DNA of 64,000 nucleotides from positions 5,828,001 to 5,892,000 of the forward strand of contig NZ_CP060394.1 of the NCBI RefSeq assembly GCF_014274465.1. Direction: 5' to 3'. Shown one piece after another: positions 18,305 to 26,734 of this stretch (positions are counted from its first letter, which is position 1; each line of letters starts with the position of its first letter). The DNA is from Alloacidobacterium dinghuense. GTDB lineage: Bacteria; Acidobacteriota; Terriglobia; Terriglobales; Acidobacteriaceae. A model generated the notes under the pieces. It had not been told where the DNA came from and ran no database searches. It saw only the letters and a list, made by a program, of their open reading frames with translations. A program made the translations under genes and the position numbers.

Positions 18305-18481
18305 GTCCCCGGCTCCTACCTAGAGGCGCTTTGCGCCCCCCCATATTTCGAAATTGCATTTTGCTGGAGGAAGCGGCCTTGCATTGGAAACTGGAACTGC
18401 CCCATACAAGCCAAAAGAAGGTGTAAAGTTCCACGAGATACTTTACAGTTTGTCTCCAGAGATTGTTTACAGTTTTGGATT

Positions 18482-19625
18482 TCAGAAGGGGTCTTCTATC
18501 CAGCGATCGACGATCGTCGATCGCTGGATAGAGAAGTCCAGTTCCCGGATCAGCGTGGTGCAGTAGTAGACCAGCACACGCTGCTCCACAGCCACGATCT
18601 GCACCCATTGCCGGTTCAGAGCGCGACTGAGATGCCACTGTTGCCCGCCTACCTGGAGTTTGCCGTCGGCGTCTACCTTGCGCAAGACCGCTCCCTCCGG
18701 ATACTCCCAGCCGGCCGGGTGGGGCTGATATTTCCGCCGACTCGGCTGCCATACCTTCGCCGGGGTTTTCATCCCCAGGGCTTCATGCGGCCGAAGATGG
18801 TTATATTCCCAGCGATAGTCATCCAGCCACTGCTGCGTGCGCTGCTCCCACAGGCGCCTCCTCTGGATGGAACGCAGCAGCGTGCCGTGGAAACGCTCCA
18901 CTTTGCCTTGTGTCTGCGGGTGCCGCACCCCGCTCCAGTACAGCCGGATCCCTTGCTGCATCAGCCAGACGGAGATCTTCGTCAGCCCCAGCGGGATCGC
19001 GGCCCCACCATGGAATGCCATGATCCATCAGCATCGCCTCCGGCACCCCGCAGCGCAGAAATGCCTCTTCCAACTGCTCGCGCACCGGCTCTGCCTGCGT
19101 GCTGCCCAGCGCCCGTAACCCGATCAGGTAGCGGCTATGATCATCGAGAATCGATAACGGACCCACTTCCTGATTCCATCCGCTCGGTCCCTTGAAGTCC
19201 ATCTGCCACAGCTCATTGGGATGGCTGCGCTCAAACCGCTGACAGCATCGGCTGCTCTGCAACCGATCGCGCACCAGATCGTGGCGGCGCAAGATGCGGT
19301 GGATCGTACTGGGCGGAAGTTGCTGGCCCGATCGCTCGAGCAGCACGCTCAACTTACGCGCTCCCCAATCCGGATACCGCCGCCGCAACGCCATCACCTG
19401 CTCTTCCAGCGACTCCCTGATCCGGGTCGGACTCGCATGCGGCTTCCGGCTCTGTTCTGCGATGCCTTCAAGACCTCCGCTACGATACCGTTTCCACCAC
19501 AAATACCCGGTCGGACGGGATACCCCGAACTCTTCACAGAGCCGGCTGAAAGGCTTCTCCCCGCGTGTCGCCGCGACTACAAACTCCACCCGCTGCTGCC
19601 GTACATCCATCGTCTTCCAGCCCAT
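18482..19625 (-). pseudogene. IS481-type transposase, frameshifted
   Basis: Aligned by eye with the intact transposase at 28207-29364, this gene starts MGWKTMDVRQQRV at 19625. It runs through a helix-turn-helix (RLCEEFGVSRPTGYLWWKR) and the first DDE motifs (ELWQMDFKG, LDDHSRY) to MLMDHGIPWW near 19010. Reading then shifts to a second frame, ending at 18482, that carries the remaining DDE part (HPQTQGKVERFHG, YRWEYNHLRPHEALGM). The shift falls at a run of four G near 19008. Compared with the intact copy about two residues are also lost there, so a deletion rather than programmed slippage is more likely. IS481 transposases normally are one frame. Confidence 0.85.
18495..18532. repeat. Perfect 38-bp palindrome in IS copy 1
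   Basis: The half-site TCTATCCAGCGATCGACGA is followed by its exact reverse complement. It lies within the transposase coding end, encoding IQRSTIVDRWI. The matching site in the other element is at 29308-29339 and differs by two paired changes. Confidence 0.95.
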
Positions 19626-19630
19626 CTCGC

Positions 19631-19673
19631 CTTTACACTCCGCCGCTCGCTGCGCTCGCCGCGGAGTGTAAAG
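19631..19673 (-). repeat. Hairpin before the transposase start, IS copy 1
   Basis: A perfect 13-bp stem (CTTTACACTCCGC with GCGGAGTGTAAAG) flanks a 17-nt GC-rich loop. It ends 5 bp before the transposase ATG at 19625, so in mRNA it could limit access to the ribosome site. The intact element has a 10-bp stem at the same place with a different sequence. Confidence 0.75.
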
Positions 19674-19954
19674 GATGTCCGGAGACATTTTGTAAAGCAT
19701 GTCATGAAACTGAACACCAAAACCAGGCTTGTATGGGCCACCCGGCCACCCCGCCTAAATAACTTTGGTCCGCGTACCGCGGCAACGCTCGCTTACTGTG
19801 ATGTATTGACCATACAAAAGAGCAAGGGGAATCCTGGGAGTGCCGGCATTCATCTCTTGATTGTTGAGAGTTTGCCCTGAGGCCTGGCGGATTCGACGCT
19901 GGATGGAAGGGCGAGCCGAAGAATCAATGCTTGCAATCAACCGGAGATGACACT

Positions 19955-21037
19955 ATGAAAGCAACCCAGACCCTCCACAATCTCGGTCAGAGCCTTTGGC
20001 TCGACAACATCACTCGCGACATTCTGAATAACGGCACTCTGAAGCGATACGTAGACGAATTTTCGGTTACGGGCCTTACTTCCAACCCGACCATCTTCGA
20101 ACACGCGATTTCCAAGAGCGCTTCCTACGACGAGGATATTGTCGGGTTCAACGAGCAAGGGGTACACGACGAGGCGCTGTTCTTTGAGCTCGCGCTGCAG
20201 GACCTGAGAAGAGCGGCAGACCTGTTCTTGTCTGCGCACACACGCACCAATGGCGTTGACGGGTACGTTTCACTTGAACTCTCGCCGCGACTGGCGTACG
20301 ACACGAAGGCATCTGTCGCCTCCGCCAAAGAATTGCACGCTAAAGCCAACCGCCCGAATTTGTTTATTAAGATTCCTGGCACTAAAGAAGGAAATCCAGC
20401 CATTGAAGAGTCGATCTTCTCGAGTGTTCCCATCAATGTGACCTTACTGTTTTCCGCCGATCACTACGTCGCTTCCGCAGAAGCGTACATGCGTGGTATC
20501 GAAAGGCGAATCGATGCAGGCCTGTCTCCGAATGTTCGGTCGGTGGCGTCGGTGTTCCTGAGCCGCTGGGACAAGGCAACGATGGATAAGGCGCCAAGCG
20601 AGCTGCGAAACAAGCTGGGCATCGCGGTTGGTCAACAGGTGTACAAAGCCTATCGAGACATTCTGGATTCCGACCGGTGGCAAAGACTGGCGAACTTCGG
20701 GGCTCAAGCGCAACGCCTTCTGTTTGCCAGCACCGGCACAAAGGATCCGAAAGCGTCCGATATTCTCTATGTTTCAGCGCTCGCAGCTCCAAACACGATC
20801 GATACCATGCCGGAGGAAACTTTGGTGGCGTTCCATGACCACGGGGTAGTGAAGGGATCGATGCCGCGTGATGGTGGTGACTTCAAGACGGTTCTCGACG
20901 GGTTTCAGAAGGCGGGCATCGACCTTACAAAGCTGGCTGCCGATTTGCAATCGGACGGCGCGAAGTCTTTCGACAAGTCGTGGGACAGTTTGCTGCAGAC
21001 GATCCAGTCGAAGAGCGAAAGCCTGCAGACAAAATGA
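19955..21037 (+). CDS. tal: Transaldolase
   Basis: The enzyme moves a dihydroxyacetone unit between sugar phosphates in the pentose phosphate pathway. I use the ATG at 19955 behind CCGGAG, because MKATQTLHNLGQSLWLDNI is the usual start; the TTG at 19931 adds only eight residues. Family motifs are TGLTSNPTIFEHAI near residue 38, the Schiff-base Lys in NLFIKIPGT near 130, and NVTLLFSADHY near 160. At 360 residues it is of the longer Tal type often seen in actinobacteria and acidobacteria. It lies between IS copy 1 and repeat copy 4 with no operon partners. Confidence 0.95.
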   Translation: MKATQTLHNLGQSLWLDNITRDILNNGTLKRYVDEFSVTGLTSNPTIFEHAISKSASYDEDIVGFNEQGVHDEALFFELALQDLRRAADLFLSAHTRTNGVDGYVSLELSPRLAYDTKASVASAKELHAKANRPNLFIKIPGTKEGNPAIEESIFSSVPINVTLLFSADHYVASAEAYMRGIERRIDAGLSPNVRSVASVFLSRWDKATMDKAPSELRNKLGIAVGQQVYKAYRDILDSDRWQRLANFGAQAQRLLFASTGTKDPKASDILYVSALAAPNTIDTMPEETLVAFHDHGVVKGSMPRDGGDFKTVLDGFQKAGIDLTKLAADLQSDGAKSFDKSWDSLLQTIQSKSESLQTK

Positions 21038-21041
21038 AGGG

Positions 21042-21195
21042 TGGTCCGGGGACTGAAGTTTCCGGCTTCTACTTGGAGCCGCTTTGCGCTTTTTGGTATT
21101 TAGACTTTGCTTTTTGCAGCAGGAAGCGGCCATGCGTTGGAAATTGGGGACAATCCCACACAAGCCAAAAGAAGGCTTGTATGGGGCACCCCCGC
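21042..21195 (+). repeat. Modular palindromic repeat, copy 4 (partial)
   Basis: Only the last part of the palindrome module is present (GGGGACTGAAGTTTCC, GGAAGCGGCCATGCGTTGG). It is followed by an intact hairpin arm at 21155-21185 (CCCACACAAGCC, loop AAAAGAA, GGCTTGTATGGG; one mismatch in 12 pairs). It sits between the convergent tal and DedA-rhodanese genes and may also act as a transcription block. Confidence 0.85.
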
Positions 21196-21224
21196 CAACT
21201 CTGACGTTAATTCTCCTGAAATCA

Positions 21225-22229
21225 TTAAGGCCGGGTTGACGGAGGATGCCAGGACGGAGTCATTTCGATGCCTAGACGTTGCAACTCGGCTGCCGGGTCC
21301 GCAAATTCATCACTTAAAGAGAAACCTTGCGCTGTCCAGGCGTCCAGGCCGCCCTTTAATACGTGAACGCCGCGAATACCATGTTTCCGCATCGCAGCAG
21401 CGACTCGTGCACTGACGAAACTATTCTTCGATCGGCAATAAATCACGATATTGACGTCGGAAGGAATTGTGATGCGCTTTTTGCGCCGAATTTCAGGAGG
21501 GGCAAGCCTGATCGCGCCCGGTATTCCAGCCACACCTTCACAGTCGTCTTCAAAGCGAAGCAAATCAATCACGCCAAACTTTTCATCCGAGTCAAGATGC
21601 TGCTTGAGTTCAGCCGGAGTGATTTGCAGAGGGCGAAGCAATTGAATCATGCGGATGAGCATGAAAACTCGCCAAAAAAACATTGCCAACAGAGGAATTC
21701 CCAAAACAATAATCAGGAAGTTAGCAGCTACAGCCAACTGCTTTGCGACCATATCCAGTTGTTTTGCAAAGAGGAAACCGCAGAAGATATAAGCTCCTGC
21801 CCAAAGGGACGCTCCTCCGGCATCGTATGCGACAAAAGAAGGGAGTGACGCGCCAAGCATTCCAGCGAGAGGGGGACAGATGCCATCGAGCCCGGGGACG
21901 AACTTAGCAACTAAGAGCAGCCGGACGCCTCTCTTTTGGAAAACGGCTCGGCCCCGCTTGATGCAGTAGCCTGGATCGCTGGTCAATGCACACAAGAGCC
22001 GCAGGACCCTCTTTCCTGCGACTCGGCCGGCCTGAAACCACACCGAGTCCGCCAAAACGCAGCCAAGGACAGCGATCACAAGTATTCCGGCGAAACTCAA
22101 TTTTCCCGCGCCTGCGAGTGCTCCGCTAGAGAGAAGAAAAAGAATAGCTGGAACCGGGAGACACAATTGCCGCGCAAATACGGCCACAAAGAGGATGGGA
22201 TACGTCGTGTGGATCAGGTAGTAACTCAT
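21225..22229 (-). CDS. DedA-family membrane protein fused to a rhodanese domain
   Basis: The 334 residues hold a DedA/SNARE-associated domain in the first about 200 (LCLPVPAILFLLSSGALAG, FVPGLDGICPPLAGM, several membrane helices). A rhodanese-like domain follows at about residues 210-310. The likely active-site Cys is in VIYCRSKNSFVSARVA, with GGLDAW downstream. DedA proteins are lipid scramblases or flippases of the inner membrane; rhodanese domains carry persulfide sulfur or act as binding modules. The fusion occurs in several phyla, but its job is unclear. The gene is convergent with tal. Confidence 0.88.
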   Translation of the reverse strand: MSYYLIHTTYPILFVAVFARQLCLPVPAILFLLSSGALAGAGKLSFAGILVIAVLGCVLADSVWFQAGRVAGKRVLRLLCALTSDPGYCIKRGRAVFQKRGVRLLLVAKFVPGLDGICPPLAGMLGASLPSFVAYDAGGASLWAGAYIFCGFLFAKQLDMVAKQLAVAANFLIIVLGIPLLAMFFWRVFMLIRMIQLLRPLQITPAELKQHLDSDEKFGVIDLLRFEDDCEGVAGIPGAIRLAPPEIRRKKRITIPSDVNIVIYCRSKNSFVSARVAAAMRKHGIRGVHVLKGGLDAWTAQGFSLSDEFADPAAELQRLGIEMTPSWHPPSTRP

Positions 22230-22321
22230 AGGATTCGTGCGCCAGAGGTGAACCTGTGAGATTAAGCCTAGTGGAAATTTTCAATCATGGCGGGCATTTT
22301 TGGACAGGGGAGCGCGCGTAC

Positions 22322-24427
22322 TCAGCGTGGAAAGATTTGAAATTGTTCAATCGCGATCTTGGGGGCTACCAGCGAGTGCCGCATGTCGGGAAGCAGGGAG
22401 ATCGTAATCCGGTCGAACCTGCGGAACGATGTGTGAGCGGGAAAGGGAAAGCTGAGCGTTTCGTGCCTGGGTTGGGCGCCGATTGAAGCGGGGCTTGTGA
22501 GCGATTTCGTGCCGAGGCTGAGCGTGGGTCTACCCGGCAAAATTGAATCCGTTACGAAAACCGCCATGGTGATGGTTCCGGACTCGGTGTCGCGGTTGTC
22601 TATCTGGATCTGAATTTCGCGGCAGCGCGCTATGTTGATGCTTCTACCGAGACTCTGGTGCGCTTGCATGATGAGGGGAATCGAATTGTTCGACTTGATG
22701 TTTACGGACAGGGGCGTGCCGTGGGCCTTGTGGGCCATGGGGCCGGGTCGAATATCGGGCGGCTGCAAATACCAGTAAGGGCCGTCGAAGTGAATCACGA
22801 GTGGGTGGGACTTTTCCGGAGCGGTGAGACGTCCCGGAGCAGAGAAGGGAAAGACCAGTTCTTTCTTTGCGGGCGGTGGCAGCAGAATGATGCTTTCGTA
22901 TCCGTAGCTCGGAAACGATGCGGGTGATTTGATTCTGACATTTGCCTTTGCGATCGCGTTGGCCATTGCGCCGATGGAGCCAAGTTCGTTGTGATAGCTG
23001 ACGCCGAGCATGGCCCAGAACGTTACGAAGACGGCGGGCAGCGCTACCAAAGTGAGTCTTAGTACGGCGCGCTCGCGTTCTGTAGTTCTGTCGAATGTCT
23101 CGGGCGGTGCGAATCCCCATTTCCAACCGAAGAGAAATGTCGCCACGGCTCCGAAGGCGCTTGAGGCCAAGGTGAAACCGTGAAAGAGAGCGTAGCCGGA
23201 TGCGTAGATACACAGCGCAATGACAAAGCCGTGTGCCTCGAACGGAGGCTCGTAGAGGGCCGTAGCGAAAAGATCGCCATTCCCATAGACAAAAGAAGAC
23301 AAGCTGGGTTGGGCGGGCGCGAGGACAACTGATGCTATTCCGCGCAAACTTGTGGCCAGCAGCGCCGCACCCACAATCGAGATGAACGGCGCGACGGGCG
23401 AACTCTGCAGAGACAGGAGCATGGATGGAGGAGTCCAAACCCAGGTGGCCGAGCAGATGAGAGCCAAGAGGCCGAACGGTACGGGAGGATCGATGCGGAA
23501 GGGGCTGGATGGGCGATTCCAATAAAGCCACGCGCCGATTGCGCCTCCGACGAGGCCAAACAGAATGTAGATAACTGCTCTGACGAAAAGCGACGCGAGC
23601 GATGGCGAATGAGATTCGGGCAGGTGACAAAGCAGGTACGCCGTGATCAAAGAATTCACCAAGCCGGCAGCTACGACGAGGACGAAGCATTGCTTCACGC
23701 TGAGTTCGTCGGAACTGGAGTCGAGCCAGATTCCATCGATGAGAGACCTGGCCGGTCTGCCCCCCATGGCAGGAATTGCCTGCATTTTTTGAGAGCGGGG
23801 TATGGCTTGCCATAGTGCACAGAGCAGAGTGACGAGAAACGGGATACGGATCGCGTTCGCCCACAACCGCACGTCCATGAACTCGCCCAGGAGAGTCATC
23901 GTGCTGCGATCGACTTGCGGGCCGGGGAAGAAATAGAGGTTCGTGACGATGAATGTAGCAATGTACGCAGGTAGGAATACGAAAGCCGCGAGGAGAAATG
24001 CGCGCGTGACCTGCCGCCGGGTGAAGCGCTTTGTGAAATGGGGATGGGAAATGAAGTAGAAGAGGACTCCAGCCCAGAGAAAGATCAGGTTCAGAGTGAG
24101 CCAGACGGCAATGGTTGAGATGCCCTTGAAGGAGAGGTCCATGCGCCACATGTGCTCGGGACCGTGCATGATGCGTTCCTGCAGAGTTGTCCAGGCGGGA
24201 GCGAACATGGACCAGACAACGGCGAAGACTACGATCATTTTGCGATCGCCGAGATACCGGAGCCATGCGGCGAGACACGCGGCGAGGACCTGACGCCAAT
24301 ACCATCGGCTGGAGCGGCCGGCGCGAAAATCTTCGAGGAGATCGCCAGCGAGAGCTTCATTCTGGTGGCCGGGCGCCAGGTGCTCCAGTATCCAGGTAGC
24401 GAGCGGTGGAGGTTCGTAGCGCGTCAT
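22322..24427 (-). CDS. Permease-prefix domain membrane protein
   Basis: I choose the ATG at 24425-24427, behind GGAGGG, giving 701 residues. The N-terminus (ATWILEHLAPGHQNEALAGD, then LLEDF) matches the permease-prefix domain that in Acidobacteriota precedes MacB-like permeases. No FtsX/MacB permease part follows. Instead there are about twelve hydrophobic helices (residues 60-480) and a soluble C-terminal region of about 190 residues, probably periplasmic. It follows the PadR gene by 8 bp, the usual pairing for this class, so PadR probably controls it. Function is unknown. Confidence 0.75.
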   Translation of the reverse strand: MTRYEPPPLATWILEHLAPGHQNEALAGDLLEDFRAGRSSRWYWRQVLAACLAAWLRYLGDRKMIVVFAVVWSMFAPAWTTLQERIMHGPEHMWRMDLSFKGISTIAVWLTLNLIFLWAGVLFYFISHPHFTKRFTRRQVTRAFLLAAFVFLPAYIATFIVTNLYFFPGPQVDRSTMTLLGEFMDVRLWANAIRIPFLVTLLCALWQAIPRSQKMQAIPAMGGRPARSLIDGIWLDSSSDELSVKQCFVLVVAAGLVNSLITAYLLCHLPESHSPSLASLFVRAVIYILFGLVGGAIGAWLYWNRPSSPFRIDPPVPFGLLALICSATWVWTPPSMLLSLQSSPVAPFISIVGAALLATSLRGIASVVLAPAQPSLSSFVYGNGDLFATALYEPPFEAHGFVIALCIYASGYALFHGFTLASSAFGAVATFLFGWKWGFAPPETFDRTTERERAVLRLTLVALPAVFVTFWAMLGVSYHNELGSIGAMANAIAKANVRIKSPASFPSYGYESIILLPPPAKKELVFPFSAPGRLTAPEKSHPLVIHFDGPYWYLQPPDIRPGPMAHKAHGTPLSVNIKSNNSIPLIMQAHQSLGRSINIARCREIQIQIDNRDTESGTITMAVFVTDSILPGRPTLSLGTKSLTSPASIGAQPRHETLSFPFPAHTSFRRFDRITISLLPDMRHSLVAPKIAIEQFQIFPR

Positions 24428-24435
24428 GTGCCCTC

Positions 24436-24759
24436 CTATTTCAAGGCGGGGAGTGTCTGCCACAACTTCGTTAGAACGCGGCGCGTCTCCTGGACCTGAT
24501 GCAGGCCTTCCTTGGTGATCCGAAAATAACGCTTCGCTTTGCCGCCGCGTTCAGGGGTGGGATCGCCAAGACTGGATGAGACGAGGCCTTTCGCTTCGAG
24601 GCGCTCGAGAGCCGCGTATACGCTGCCTACCGAGACGGTTCTGCCGCGATTTGCTTCGAGTTCGCGCGAGATGGGAACTCCGTAGGCGTCGTCGCCGAGA
24701 TGGATGACGGCGAGGAGGAGCATGAGTTCGAACTCTCCGAGATAGCCCCGCTCTGGCAT
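24436..24759 (-). CDS. PadR-family transcriptional regulator
   Basis: The protein is a small winged-helix regulator: YLGEFELMLLLAVIHLGDDA, then YGVPISRELE, VSVGSVYAALERLEAKGLV, and GKAKRYFRITKEGL. I use the ATG at 24759, which puts the conserved YLGEFE at residue 5 as in relatives (107 aa). The ORF also allows an ATG at 24795 with 12 more residues, and neither has a good ribosome site. It is immediately upstream of the permease-prefix gene and is the likely local repressor of that pair. Confidence 0.9.
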   Translation of the reverse strand: MPERGYLGEFELMLLLAVIHLGDDAYGVPISRELEANRGRTVSVGSVYAALERLEAKGLVSSSLGDPTPERGGKAKRYFRITKEGLHQVQETRRVLTKLWQTLPALK

Positions 24760-24860
24760 TAATTCAACAATAGCGAATAAATCGGATTTGTGCATGAAAA
24801 TTTTCGTCTTACGGGAAATGGGCTTGTTGGGAATAAGAGCTTTCCACTAAGCTTGCGGGC

Positions 24861-26573
24861 ATGAGTCAACGTATTGCCGCGTGTCTTTTCGTGTTCGTTT
24901 GCTGCGGTTTTGGTGTCACTTCTCCACGGTCGAGCGCGCAATCGATGCCGAACATGCCGGGGATGTCGGGTGGGGAGCATCATCACCATGACGATGCTCC
25001 TTTGAGCACCGAGAAGCTGGGGCAGGTGCACTTTCCGGTTTCGTGCGCGGCGAAGTCGCAGGCTCCGTTTGAGCGCGGCATTGCACTTCTGCACTCGTTT
25101 GGATACACGCTGGCTGAGCAGCAGTTCGAAAGCATTGCCGAGAGTGATCCGACGTGCGCGATGGCGCACTGGGGCGTTGCGATGTCGCAGTTCCATGAAT
25201 TGTGGGGGCGTCCGGATGCGGAGGCGCTGAAGACGGGCGCGAGCGAAATGATGAAGGCTCGTGAGATTGCGGCGAAGACGAAGATCACGCCGCGCGAGCA
25301 GGCTTATATAGGTGCGCTGAGCGACTTTTATCGTCTTGCGCCAGAGAGCTTCCAGAAGGGCGCCGATGCTTATGCGATGGGGATGAGCAAACTGCATGCG
25401 GCTTATCCGGACGATACGGAGGGCGCGGCATTTTATGCCTTGTCGCTGTTGGCCGATGTTGCGCCGAACGATACATCTTTGACGAACGAGCGGCATGCGC
25501 TGGTGATCCTGAAGCCGCTGTTTGAGAAGAATCCGGATCATCCGGGACTGGCGCATTACATTATTCACACCTGCGATACGCCTGCGCTTGCAGGCGAGGG
25601 TCTGGAGGCGGCGAAGGTGTATGCCAAGATCGCGCCATCGTCGCCGCATGCGCTGCATATGCCGAGCCACATCTTTTCGCGGCTGGGGATGTGGCAGGAT
25701 TCCATTTCGTCGAATCTGGCTTCGGTGGCGGCTTCAGAGAAAGACGAGGCTGAGCATATGCCGGGCGTCGCGCACCAGATGCATGCCGATGAATTTCTTG
25801 TCTATGCGTATCTGCAGACGGGGCAGGATGAGAAAGCTCGTGAGCTGACGTACCAGATGCGGTCGATTGGCGAGCATATCGCCGCGCTGCCGGGGCACGA
25901 TGACATGAAGGACTCAGGTGCGTATTTCGATAACGAGCTGCGCGTCATCTACAACATGGAGATGCATGACTGGAAGACGCTGGCGGCGTTGCAGGTTGAT
26001 CCGGGCAAGCCACATGGGGACCGCTTCTCTGAGTTCGACATTTACTGGGGGTGGGCTGTTGCGGCCGGGCACCTGCATGATTCGAAGCTGGCGGCGCAGG
26101 CACTGGTGAAGTACGACGAAGCTCTGGCGTGGATGAAGAAGTCGCCCTACGCCGATGACGTCGACGGTGCGCAGATTCGGCGGAACGAGATTGTGGGGTG
26201 GCAGGCGTTTGTTGTGGGCCTTCCGGAGGCGGCGATTGCCGCGATGAGCAAGGCTGCCGCCCAGCAGGACAAACTGGGGCAGGGCGAGGTGGATATTCCG
26301 GCGCGCGAGATGCTCGGAGATCTGCTGCTCTCGCTGGGCAGGCCGGAGCAGGCGTTGGCTGAGTACAAACTTGCGCTGAAGCTGAGTCCGAATCGGCTCA
26401 ATGGGCTGCTGAGCGCTGGTGCTACAGCCGAGGCTACTGGTGATACCGCGCTGGCGCGTTCGTATTACGAGCAAGTGGCTCGGAATACGGAGAACGGAGC
26501 GCATACGAGCCGTCCAGCGGTGGCGCATGCGGTGCAGTTTGGGGTGGATCATCCGGAGGTGGCGGTGAAGTAG
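24861..26573 (+). CDS. Secreted or periplasmic TPR-repeat protein
   Basis: The 570 residues start with a signal peptide (to about residue 27), then a Met/His-rich stretch (MPNMPGMSGGEHHHHDD) that could bind metal. A family-typical core follows (FERGIALLHSFGYTLAEQQF, CAMAHWGVAMSQFHELW, LPGHDDMKDSGAYFDN). Helical repeats of TPR type run to the end (ALAEYKLALKLSPNRLNGLL near 505-525). It has no domain of known catalysis. It is a single gene, divergent from padR, and ends just before a hairpin at 26579-26599. Confidence 0.75.
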   Translation: MSQRIAACLFVFVCCGFGVTSPRSSAQSMPNMPGMSGGEHHHHDDAPLSTEKLGQVHFPVSCAAKSQAPFERGIALLHSFGYTLAEQQFESIAESDPTCAMAHWGVAMSQFHELWGRPDAEALKTGASEMMKAREIAAKTKITPREQAYIGALSDFYRLAPESFQKGADAYAMGMSKLHAAYPDDTEGAAFYALSLLADVAPNDTSLTNERHALVILKPLFEKNPDHPGLAHYIIHTCDTPALAGEGLEAAKVYAKIAPSSPHALHMPSHIFSRLGMWQDSISSNLASVAASEKDEAEHMPGVAHQMHADEFLVYAYLQTGQDEKARELTYQMRSIGEHIAALPGHDDMKDSGAYFDNELRVIYNMEMHDWKTLAALQVDPGKPHGDRFSEFDIYWGWAVAAGHLHDSKLAAQALVKYDEALAWMKKSPYADDVDGAQIRRNEIVGWQAFVVGLPEAAIAAMSKAAAQQDKLGQGEVDIPAREMLGDLLLSLGRPEQALAEYKLALKLSPNRLNGLLSAGATAEATGDTALARSYYEQVARNTENGAHTSRPAVAHAVQFGVDHPEVAVK

Positions 26574-26578
26574 TTAAT

Positions 26579-26599
26579 CCACATCTCTTCGAGATGTGG
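26579..26599 (+). terminator. Hairpin after the TPR gene
   Basis: A 9-bp stem CCACATCTC / GAGATGTGG around TTC sits 6 bp after the stop. It is followed by GGGCACCC rather than a T-run, so it may be a repeat or a weak terminator. Confidence 0.4.
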
Positions 26600-26734
26600 G
26601 GCACCCGGCACAGCAGAGTTGGACCCAAAGGTTGACGGCATCCTCGAGAAAGGCGCCCGCGTCCGCGCCACCCTTCATCCATGACATCCGGCATGATGCA
26701 CTACACTAAGACGCGAGTAGCAGGCCGCTTTCCG

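Larger units (their letters stand above)
18070..18421 (+). repeat. Modular palindromic repeat, copy 3 (interrupted by IS)
   Basis: The order is the GGTGGCGCGTCGG module, the palindrome module, and the left half of the hairpin arm (CCCATACAAGCC, AAAAGAA, GG). The right half, GGCTTGTATGGGCCACC, resumes at 19726 beyond the IS element. Two hairpin-bearing segments of about 45 bp are inserted inside this copy, at about 18157-18199 and at 18259-18304. The second one splits the GGGGACTGAAGTCCCC palindrome seen intact in copies 1 and 2. Confidence 0.8.
18422..19716 (-). mobile_element. IS481-family insertion sequence, decayed copy
   Basis: The element is 1295 bp with imperfect terminal inverted repeats: TGTAAAGTTCCACGAGATAC at the left and, on the other strand, TGTTCAGTTTCATGACATGC at the right. 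The ends align with those of the second element at 28115-29415. It is inserted in the hairpin arm of repeat copy 3; the flanks CCAAAAGAAGG and CCAAAACCAGG look like a diverged target duplication. One transposase gene on the minus strand is frameshifted. A perfect 38-bp palindrome at 18495-18532 lies in its 3' end. Confidence 0.85.

Noticed and set aside
19717-19954. Possible gene in the gap between IS copy 1 and tal
   Set aside because: Only the right half of the hairpin arm and plain intergenic DNA are seen; the frames are short and overlap in both strands.
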